Shown piece by piece: positions 54,490 through 64,000 of a stretch of DNA of 64,000 nucleotides (the stretch's first letter is position 1; every line of letters starts with the position of its first letter). The stretch lies in NCBI GenBank assembly GCA_021234155.1, contig JAJEKV010000016.1, positions 17,978,698 to 18,042,697 on the forward strand, given 5' to 3'. Source of the DNA: Isoetes taiwanensis. Lineage: Eukaryota; Streptophyta; Lycopodiopsida; Isoetales; Isoetaceae. Below the pieces are notes generated by a model. That model saw nothing but the letters and a program-made list of their open reading frames with translations, searched no databases and was not told the origin of the DNA. The position numbers and the translations under genes are program-made.

Positions 54490-54625
54490 TTATCATATTG
54501 GACCACTAGATCTATGGCCCATATTTAGCCTAGATATGTGGTAGGTGGCATAGGTCACATGTATGTATCATATTGGACCCGACGATCTATGGCCCAGATT
54601 TAGCCTAGATCTGTAGTAGGTGAGA
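54490..54625. repeat. Two-copy ~70 bp direct repeat
   Basis: ATCATATTGGACC and ATCTATGGCCCAxATTTAGC occur twice, about 72 bp apart, and are followed by CCTAGATxTGTxGTAGGTG. Confidence 0.75.
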
Positions 54626-57161
54626 TGTCAGTTAGGGTTAGGGTTTTGCTCTACTATTTAGAGAGAGCATTTCCTCTCATTGTTTAGGTTTTTGCTCACG
54701 TTTTGGATCACCTCCTTTTGGAGCATCAATATGATTCTGTTTTGTTCATTCTTTGCTTTTTTCTTGTTCTTAGAGTTTCTTCCCACCTTCTTTGGCTGAT
54801 TCATGAGCATTTGTGGCAGCCTTGTGGCATCCAGCAGTCATGGACTGCTGCTGCAAGGTGATGCCAAGAACCCCAAAAATCAACACTGGCGCCTCATGCC
54901 GGGGTCTATTTCGCTCGTGATCAATCTCTTGTTTTCATTTCAAGCATCTCCAAGCAAAAAATTGGTTATACATCGACACTTTTTGGGGTTTTTATCTCTG
55001 ATATTTGGCTACCGTTTCTTTTAAAAATTGTTTGTGAGTAAAGACAGCAGGCCGTACATTTCTTTCTCTTATTTTCTTGCGTACAACATTGCTTATTGTT
55101 TGGAAAGCAAGAAACACTGGGAAGAACGACTCTTCCACATGTGATTCTCGCCGGGGCTCTGTTTTTGCAGAGAGTTTCAATAGCACCTGTATTTTTGTTA
55201 CAGCTGAACACCATTTTGCTCGGTTTCTTCAACACTTAGTTCTACTTGGAAATATGTTTTCCATACTCTACTATATTATATGTCCATCGTTCCAGCACAA
55301 ACAAGCTGCAGATAGTTCACAGAACAGAATGCCAAAGCTCCCACGACTCTTCTCCTTGTACACTTGGCCATATTTTTTCATGAGTTTGAAGCTCTATTCT
55401 CAAATGGCAGCATCTATGAAAAAATCCGACAATTAGAGTAATGATTGAGAAAGATTCCGTGTTGTACCATCAGGCATTTTTAAGCCAGGATCGGAAAGTT
55501 CTGGATTTCCTTGTACTTGCTCCTTTAGGAATGCAGATTTTGGAAGAGAAGGCAATATGGTACATTTCAACTGAAGAGGCCCATCGGCTATCTACATAAT
55601 CATACCTCTGAAAAGCGGAGCACAGCAAAACAAGCACATAACCAGTACAAGCCAAGCAGGTCATCTGAATACTTCCGACCAAAGCACTGCACGCAATCTT
55701 GGAGCATATTTGACTTATACCAATTTCTCTTCTGGTTTGGTCAAGAAGAAATTACTTTGCTAAAGGGATATTTCCTTATCTATTTGGGTTCAAATTAAAC
55801 GAAAGGAGTAAGTTACTCAATAAGGACATCCTTGAGATTATATTTGATGTAATGGTTGTGTATTTCCAGACAACAAAATTATATAATGTTAGCTTTTTTC
55901 GCTATTATGTTTCTTTCACCAAGGGATCTTAATAAGCCTTGACTTAGCAACATATATTTTAAAGATAGAGGAAAGGAGTTTTGAACATGCAAACAAATTG
56001 GCTAAAAAATATATCTTTGCAAGAAGAATGCTCATAGTGGTAGTTCTTGCTATAGTTGTAGGAAATGGTAGTACTATTGCAACATTGGGTATGTTTCTCA
56101 CAAAAGAGAGTCAAAAGCTTCTTCCATCTCTAAGTTCAGGCTAATACGACAACAATGTCCAATGCAATGGCACAAACTGATAATGCATTTAGGAAAAATG
56201 TTTTTGGTTGCATGCCTTTGTTTCTGTCTCAAAAAGCCATTCAACACCACGTGTTGTACTCCATTTGGTATGTCTCGACAATCAAGCTTAAAAGAGGGGT
56301 TGTTTGTTTCTCTATACAATGGACGTAAATGGCATGCGATTAGTCATTAATTCGATTTGTATTATAACAAGTATTATAATTTCACCCGTAGCATATGGGG
56401 CACATTATCACTTTGTAAGGTTTCGTTGCCTATACGGATACAACTTTAAAGAAATGGCATGCATGTTTTTGCCTAACTTATGATTAATTATTAGAATATA
56501 CGTTTTGCATTCGTCTCCAGACAGGCTATGGTGTGAAATGACGAGATTGCTCTTTGATTGTACTCATAAGTTGGATTGAAAATGCATTTTGAGATGTTCT
56601 CGAGAAATCAAATTTGATAAACTGACCTATAGACGCTCATGATGAATTGAACTTCTTTTGATACTGTGAGCAAAGACAATAGTATTATGTTAAGTTTATC
56701 ATTGACTAAGTTAAGCTCGACAGCCTCACACTACTAATGTTCACAAATAATTCAAATCATTTTTTTGTTTAATACCTCTCTAAGATATATTTAACAACCT
56801 TATAGTGTCAACATTTGTGCAACTCTGGCCTTGCGTTATTTGAGTTAAAACTTGATTATTTATGCATGGCAACGCCAGTCACACGTTTACAAAGAAATAC
56901 TTTTGGAGGGTGTTCCATATACAATTAACACATATACTGACTTATACGCTAGAAATATCTTAAAGTTTGGCCAACTTGAAGTGTATCATGTGTTAGCCCT
57001 GTGCCTGGCAGACACACAGGTCTATACTTGCTGCATGAGGGCGAGGCCCCACTGGCCACGGTGTCCAAGAAGAGGGATCCACAAGGCGCCACGGCGGGTC
57101 AAAGCTCCTCCAAGAAGCAGAAGACCCAAAGGTAGGACCCACGGCGGGCCACTACTTGTCT
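54626..57161. other. Mostly gene-free; short hypothetical ORFs
   Basis: A plus-strand ORF at 54803-55024 (GDAKNPKNQHWRLMPG) and others at 55077-55436 and 56852-57166 are short and without recognised domains. 55440-56850 shows nothing beyond A/T-rich unique sequence. From about 57030 the composition turns GC-rich, with basic residues in one frame. Confidence 0.35.
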
Positions 57162-57492
57162 GTTAGCACGGCCGCGGACAGCTCAGATTCCTGTTCGAGT
57201 GCCCAAGTAGTGGAGCACGCGTTGTCATGATGAGGATCAGATTCAGGCCCGTAGGCCACTCCGTGTTCCTATATATTGTAGCATTTTTGCTCCTTCGGGA
57301 GGGTTCAGAGTGTTCTTTTGTGTCACTACAGAGCAGACATGCTGATCGCCTGTTGTGCGCTCTTTTGAGCCTTCATTGTACACTTGTTTTGATCAATGGA
57401 TTGCCGTGTTCTCCACAAGTGTCTTGTGTGTTTCATTGTGTATTGCAATTGCTGTTTTATCTGAGTTTTTCTTGTTCTTTCCTCTGTTAGCA
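57162..57492. mobile_element. LTR-like segment, tentative
   Basis: The segment starts TGTTAGCAC and ends CTGTTAGCA. It contains TATATATTGTAG, TGATCAATGG (a polyadenylation-like region) and T-rich sequence before its end, as in copia LTRs. It lacks proper inverted TG...CA terminal symmetry beyond two bases and has no clear primer binding site, so it could be another kind of repeat. Confidence 0.25.
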
Positions 57493-57939
57493 AAAATCCC
57501 GCGTGACAAGAGTGTCTCAGGATTTACCCTGCCGGACTTCAAGGATCTCACAGAGATCTGTCCCTCAGGCGATCCCGTGCCCGGACCCCAAACATCATGC
57601 CATATACTAGCATGAAGCCTATAAATTGATCAAGGTGATTTCATCTAATTTCCTAACAACCAAATTGTGCACGCCACCATATAAGAGATTCAAATAGCAA
57701 GACTATAGCTTCAATGCCTAAACCCCCTACATTCCTTATAAAGCATTGTTTTCTCTACTAAAATTTATAAACGCAAAGTTAATACATTGATGATACAATC
57801 ATTAGACAATTTCAATAACAAAAATAATGACAAAAGCAAATAATGTCCATTGTTGCCAATATCAACATGCGATGTGTCGAAGTTGCACATATGGATGTTG
57901 AAGGCTGAGTAAAAACACGTCAGAGCAGCTAGGCAGCGG
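57493..57939. other. No gene seen
   Basis: A short plus-strand frame near 57500-57615 reads SGFTLPDFKDLTEICPSGDP, without a recognised family. The rest is A/T-rich. Confidence 0.4.
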
Positions 57940-60725
57940 CGATATGCAGCATCTATGGCGTCCCGTGCTTTGCCCGATGGCCGGACTTTGGAGGATCCCG
58001 CTGATTTGCAGAGGTATGTGCATGCTCATTTCTCAGGGTTTTTCGCACAGCGCACTCTTCCCTATGAGCAGGAGATGCAGGAGCTTGTTTTAGGGGCTGT
58101 TAAGCCATCTACTCTGCCTTACCAGCGTGAGAGCTTGGAACAGGAGCTCTCCAGAGAGGATTTAGCGGAGGCATGTATGTGCATGGCCAAGGATAAATGT
58201 CCTGGGCTGGATGGCATCCTTGTGGAGTTCTTTCAGACTTATTGGAAGTGGGCTAGTGAGTCTGTGTACCAGGTGTATCTTGAGTTGTTGCAGTGTTCTC
58301 AAATGGATAGGATCTTGAATACCGCATGCATTTCCTTGATTCCTAAGGTTAAGCAGCCTTCTACTATTAATGATTGGAGGCCTATCTCCTTGTTGTCCTC
58401 TATGTATAAGATCATTGCGAAAGCCCTGGCAGATAAGTTGAAGCCGGTGTTGACTTCTTCCATTAGTAAGGTGCAGTCTGGGTTTGTCCCTGAGAGGAAC
58501 ATTTTGCCTAATGTTGCCGCAGCTTATGAGGGGCTTTATTGGGCCATGAGAACAGGTCAAGCCATTGCCTATCTTAAGCTTGACTTTGCCAAAGCTTACG
58601 ATAGTGTCTGTTGGGAGTTCTTGTCTGCCATGATGTTAACGTTGAAACGGGTCCACGCATTCTGAGAAAAGATCATGAAGTCGCATAGGTCATCACGGGC
58701 CTCACGGTGGTGTGGCGAGGGGTGAACCCTCCGCCTTTTCTCCCTTAGGCGGAGGGTGTCGGGGTGCCCTTTGGTGCCGTTTTTGTTTACGATTGTGGCG
58801 GAGGCACTGTCTCAGTTGTTTTTGGCTGCAGTGGAGGAGGGGGTGGTGGATGGGCTTCGGATGCAGGATGGTAGCCAACAGATTATTAACCAGTTTGCCG
58901 ATGACACTTTCCTCTTCTTGGTGGCAGAAGAGAGGAATTTGCAAAATCTGTAGGGTTTGCTGGATACTTTCTCCTATTCTTCTGAATTGGGGTAAGTGCT
59001 CCGCATTATGGGCCCAGCTGACTCCTCCTCCCCCTTGTTTGGCTCTATTCCCTTGGAAGGTGCTTCCAGGTAATTAATGTATGTACTAAGCTGTTGGGTA
59101 TTCCCTTTGGAGGGGATGTTTCTATGGGGAGGGTGCGGGATGAGATTTTGCAGGGGTTGCAGAAGCACCTTAATTGGTGGAGGGGTAGCAAGTTGTCCAT
59201 GGCAGGTAGGATCACTATTGCTAAGTCGGTGCTTTGTAGCACTCATGTGTATACAAATCTCCGCGATGTTAGCTCCCCGAGGGTAAGATACATGCTTTGG
59301 ATAAGATTGTTCAAATTTTGTGTGGGGGGATGATGATGAAGGGGCTGGTTGTTAAAGTGGCTTGGTGGAAGTGTCTCCTCCCCGAGGATGGGGGCTTGGC
59401 CATTCGGATTTGGCACCGCATAGTAAGGTGTTGGTCTCCAAGTTTGTTTGGAGCATTCTCGCAGGATGGAGCATCTTCTCCTGGTGCGGTCTTTGTTGTT
59501 CTTGATCTCTTAAGCCATTGTGTGGCGCTTGGGAAAGCCGCCCATGCATGTGGAGTTGCCCCAGGCACTTTGTTGTATGGTCTCCGCCTTTCCCACATGC
59601 ATCCCCTTTTCTCCGGGGGGTGTTGCGGGCTTGGGATCATGTGCGTGTGCTCTTCCAGCTAGATTATGCCTCGGTTTATCACCACTCTTCTCCTTTCTTG
59701 TGGGTTTCTCTACCCCTGCAAGACTTGCCCTTGGCTGCCACCCGTGCATGCTCTGGCCGCAGGCCCGTTGGAGGCGGCTTTCTTTGTGCTCACCTTGGAG
59801 GATTGGTATTGGGGTGGTCGGCTAGCCGTGGGAGTTCTTTTCGGCGGCGGCCAGGGCTATCACGGGAACAAGTGGCGGGGAGTATTCCGCTACACATACC
59901 TATAGTCCCTCGGGATGATGTGGTGGTGCGGGGTTTGGAAGGTTCATCGGATGTTGTGTCTTCTTGTTTCTTGTTACCGGTCTTTGGCTATTCATGATAC
60001 ACCGCCTCTTCGGGCAAGTGGTCTCTAGAGCTTCCTGGTCTCGATGGCTTCGGTTTGGGCGTGGACATGGAGCTCACTTCCCCACCAAAGGTTAGTGTTA
60101 GCTTCGTGGCGGGTGGTGCACCATATGATCGAGGTGAATGCCTTTGTGAGTCAGTTTAGGCCGGGCGTGAGCCCTCTCTGCCCTTGTTGTGGCCTTCATC
60201 GTGAATTGTGGAGCATTGTCTGGTTTTATGCCCTCACTTGCAGGCTGCCTGGGATTGGGTTAGGGCTCGCATTTGGTGAGATTGACTAGCCGCCATTGCT
60301 TCTTCATGTGTATCACGTGCTTGGCGCTCTTGGCGTAAAGAAGCCTTGCATCTGTCGCGTGGCTTGGTTGGTGTGGCTGATTTGGAAGCGGCGGCGATTG
60401 TGGATCTTTCAGGGGATTCAGCAGCCTGCAGCCTCTCTGATTCCTCGACTTAGGTACAAGCTATTTCAAAGCTTTCTAGTGTTCCCGGGGATTAGTAGAG
60501 CGAAAGTTTGCCATTTAGGCGGGACTTCTTGGGTGTTGTAGATGGTGACCCGGCCGGTTTGTACAGCAAGTAGTGTTGCGGTTTTTACGTGAGTTTGTTG
60601 TGGAGTGTCGAGGTATCATTGTCTCTCTTTGGGGCAGTTCTCCTTCCTTCTCACTTGCTTTGTAACCTTACCATTCTTTTAATATATTGATGACACAGTT
60701 TTCAAAAAAAAAAAAAAAAAAAAAA
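57940..60725 (+). mobile_element. LINE (L1-type), 5' truncated, with poly-A tail
   Basis: The reverse transcriptase part (57955-58665) includes KDKCPGLDGILVEFFQTYW, ISLIPKVKQPSTINDWRPIS, VQSGFVPERNI and LKLDFAKAYDSVCWEFL, which holds the first catalytic Asp. After a frame break near 58650 the next frame gives GCPLVPFLFTIVAEALSQLF and the FADDT active-site box (about 58895). Later frames (about 60044-60290) give LCPCCGLHRELW, the C-terminal zinc-binding domain. A run of A ends the element at 60704-60725. The endonuclease part and ORF1 are missing, so the copy is dead on arrival, and several frame breaks confirm decay. Target-site duplications are not clear; GCAGxTAGGCAGCG near 57925 and TAGCAGGGCAGCG after the tail are a weak candidate pair. 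Confidence 0.85.
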
Positions 60726-60792
60726 CATTAGCAGGGCAGCGCCCGCACATGTTTACTAGTTATATATACATATTTCATTTCATTTTATTTCA

Positions 60793-61504
<712 letters not shown>

Positions 61505-62460
61505 ACATGTTGTTCAAAAAACTCTACATGTGATTATGTGGAGGTGTGGTTTATTAAGAAGACGGTGTAGGTTTTTTTTAAGGAGCTATAGCTTTTTTTT
61601 TTGAAGGTGTAGTTTTTTTTTAAGTGTGGTTTTATTTTGCGGAAGTGTAGTTTTTTTTTTTAAAGATGAGTTGTTTTTAAGAGCATGTTGTTTTCTGAGG
61701 TGTGGTTTATAATAATGTGTTGTTTTTAAGTAGCTATTTTTTAAGGAAATATGGTTTTTTAAGGTGTCGTTTATAAGTAGGTGTAGTTTTTAAGTAGCTG
61801 TTTTCTAAGGAAGTATAGTTTTCTGAAGTGGTATGATTTTTTAAGTCTAGGTGTTGTTTTTTGAGGTGTGGTTTATAAGTGAGTGTAGTTTTTAAGCAGC
61901 TGTTTTGGAAAGAAGTATGGGTTTTTGAGGTGTGGTTTATAAGTGGGTGTAGTTCTTAAGTGGCTGTTTTCTAATGAAGTATGGTTTTCTGAAGTGGTGT
62001 AGTTTATAACTAGGTGTAGTTTTTAAGAAGCTATTTTTAAGGAAGTATGGTTTTTTGGAGGTGTGGTTTATATAATTAGGTGTAGTTTTTAAGTAGCTGT
62101 TTTTTTAGGGAAGTATAGTTTTTTGAAGTGTAGTTTATAAGTAGATGTAGTTTCTAAGTGGCTATATTTTAAGAAAGTATGGTTTTCTAAAGTGGTGTGG
62201 TTTATGACTAGACATAGTTTTCAAGTAGCTATTTCTTAAGTAAGTATAGTTTTCTTTGAGTTGTAATTTATAACTATGTGTAGTTTCTAGTAACTGTTTT
62301 TGATTAAAGAAGTATGGTTTTTTTGAGACAGATGTAGTTTTTAAGTAGCTGTTTTTCAGGAAAGTATACAGTTTTTTGAGGCGTGGTTTATAAGTAAGTG
62401 TAGTTTCTAAATGGTTGTTTTTTAAGGAAGTATGGTTTTTGGAACTGGTGTGAGGTTTTT
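61505..62460. repeat. Degenerate ~60 bp minisatellite
   Basis: The words GTGTGGTTTATAAGT, GGTGTAGTTTTTAAGTAGCT and TTTTTAAGGAAGTATGG recur about a dozen times in a roughly 60-65 bp period, with T-rich linkers. The array begins after ACATGTTGTTCAAAAAACTC (about 61506) and ends near 62460. The same start sequence recurs at 63935-64000, at the window's right edge. Confidence 0.85.
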
Positions 62461-63934
62461 TTTAAGCTAATATTGCATGCACAACTATATCACCATGCCG
62501 CACTTATCCATATGACTTACTATAGTGTCATTACATGCTATGTGTCAAAATGTCATTAGCATAAGGAAATGAGGCCAAGTTAAAAAGGCTAGCAATGGTT
62601 ATTTTTTCAAGGCAGTCTTTCTTGGCAACCCTCCTCCAAGGGGTCCTACGCTAATGCCCACCCTCTCGAAGCTCGGTTCTCCTATCTGATCGTTGAATCC
62701 TATGTTGAAGTACCTTACGTCGAGTATAGGTCTCGTTATATAACGACTAATCAAGGGATATTGAGATATGAGTGCAACTGTCTCATTTTGCTTAGGCATC
62801 CTAATGTGATTTACACTTTTTTGCAAATTTTGCATAAGGATTGGTTGCCTTAAGCAACCTGAAGGTTCTAACCATAAAATCCACTGTGGTTTGATCCACG
62901 TGCCAGGTTTAGGATCAACTTGTTCCATAATATAAAGCTGCCACTGGTGGTTAGATATACGTCGGTCGGTTGCTATAGAAAAAGTAAGATTGATAAAGCA
63001 AACAAAAGAGTGAAATGACCTCTACCACAAGAAGAGCAAGCGGCAACAAGGTAACATGACGACCAGGTGGTATTCCACACCCACTACCTAGACCAATTGA
63101 CTACGAACATACTAGACATGAGCTCTTTTGGCTGATCTTCTTGGAGAAGGGTTGGTCTTCTGCCCATGAAACTTGTATCCAAGGTATAATATTGACATTC
63201 TGAGACCATTGTCAGAGCCTTGTTATTCTGGAGTGAGGGAGTTGCTCATCCTTCGCCCTTTTTGGAGCATATTTATTAGCTTGCAAACATCTGTATTGTT
63301 GAAGCATTCAAAAATGTCTCAAATGGCGCGTGAAATCCAAGAGAACTACCAGTTCCAGCAAATTTAAAGTCTCTAGAAGAAGGACCATAAGGAAAAGCAT
63401 TCTCCGATTGCAAGTTAGGATTCAAGAAAGGAATAGCAATAAACCCCTTAGCGTGATCTTCATTAGTGCAGATCCCTTCAAAATCCCTTCAAATTTGCAA
63501 TCCTGACCAAGTCAATATTTGATCACAATACGTTGACAATCATGCTGAAGCCTTTGAAAAATCTCTGAGATAAACAAGAAAAAAGAAAAAAGAAACTCTT
63601 AAAACCCCTTATTTCGTTTGGTTCTCGCTAATTCCGGGTGGATTTCCTTGTTTTTTGCGGCGAGGTATGTTTCTTGGCATCACATGTTGAAGGTGCTCCT
63701 TGCAAACCTTCAACCTCAGTGGTTTAGAATCTCAGGTTCTTAAGGCAACCAATTTTTGTGCAAAATCTGCAAAAAAATATGAATCACTTTAGGATCCTTA
63801 AAGCAAAATGAGACAGTCGCACTCAGAGTTGTACTGATCTTTTTAAAATAATTCTTGAAGGAGGAATTAGAGAAAACTTGGAGTGAGATGTAAAATGTTT
63901 TTTGGCTCAATTTGGATCTAGGATGAGTTAGAAA
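62461..63934. mobile_element. Inverted-repeat element within the minisatellite region
   Basis: An arm of about 107 bp at 62767-62873 (CTCATTTTGCTTAGGCATCC ... GGTTGCCTTAAGCAACCTG) is matched in reverse complement at 63721-63827. The ~850 bp between the arms has no recognised gene. A minus-strand ORF at 62928-62599 (WIKPQWILWLEPSG, RYFNIGFNDQIGEPSFERVG) overlaps the left arm and is unrecognised. The element separates the minisatellite array from its recurrence at 63935, which suggests insertion into the array. Confidence 0.5.
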
Positions 63935-64000
63935 AATGAGACATGTCGTTGTTCAGAAAAATCTACATGTGGTTATGTGGAGGTGTGGTTTATTAAGGAG
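63935..64000. repeat. Restart of the ~60 bp minisatellite
   Basis: ACATGTCGTTGTTCAG, then CTACATGTGGTTATGTGGAG and GTGTGGTTTATTAAG match the array start at about 61506-61555. It continues beyond the window. Confidence 0.7.

Noticed and set aside
54631-54647. Telomere-like GTTAGGGTTAGGGTTTT
   Set aside because: Only about two units are present, which is too few for an interstitial telomere; such words are common in plant leaders and repeats.
62599-62928. 109-residue minus-strand ORF as a gene
   Set aside because: It overlaps an inverted-repeat arm and shows no recognised domain or splice structure.

Overview
The window looks like nuclear DNA of a land plant, most likely a seed-free one such as a fern (inferred). 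The reasons are plant sucrose synthase and PLS-type pentatricopeptide (PPR) exons, introns of about 60-110 bp with GT/AG ends, copia-type LTR retrotransposons, a plant-type LINE, Tourist-like MITEs and CACTA-like termini. The species cannot be fixed from the sequence. I see no intact conventional host gene. The window is a repeat-rich island of tandem satellites, nested transposons and broken gene fragments.

Layout. (1) 1-7900: seven copies of a ~1.09 kb satellite. (2) 7901-12789: a ~4.9 kb unit with a CG-rich motif cluster, a CTT-rich tract, a three-copy ~110 bp minisatellite and a broken kinase-like gene. (3) 12790-15240: single-copy DNA with a second CG-rich cluster. (4) 15241-26873: about ten more copies of the same satellite (~1.1 kb period), one of them scrambled. 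(5) 26874-31867: a second copy of unit (2), joined to its satellite array at the same monomer phase. (6) 31868-34316: different sequence ending in a CACTA-like terminus. (7) 34330-36263: a decayed DUF7869-type gene. (8) 37131-44180: a region marked by a recurrent palindrome built on TTTCGCACCGTGGC, holding two paralogous decayed genes of an unrecognised family and an unrecognised multi-exon gene on the minus strand. (9) 44400-46470: nested copia-type LTR material with one gag reading frame. (10) 47519-52684: MITEs and two ~840 bp inverted arms that enclose a chimera of SSU72, sucrose synthase and PPR exons. (11) 52840-54445: exons of an unrecognised gene and an FCP1-like phosphatase exon. (12) 57940-60725: a 5'-truncated LINE with a poly-A tail. 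(13) 60796-64000: a CT microsatellite, a ~60 bp minisatellite and an inverted-repeat element.

The main points for follow-up are these. The two copies of [satellite + 4.9 kb unit] are identical over long CG-free stretches but differ in dense clusters at CG-containing words, which suggests either systematic consensus error at modified bases or an unusual mutation process. The duplicated unit carries a protein-kinase-like gene whose catalytic loop lacks the catalytic aspartate. A pair of inverted repeats encloses a three-gene exon chimera. Two gene families near 37-44 kb are unrecognised. All readings were made by eye; frame and splice calls are approximate.
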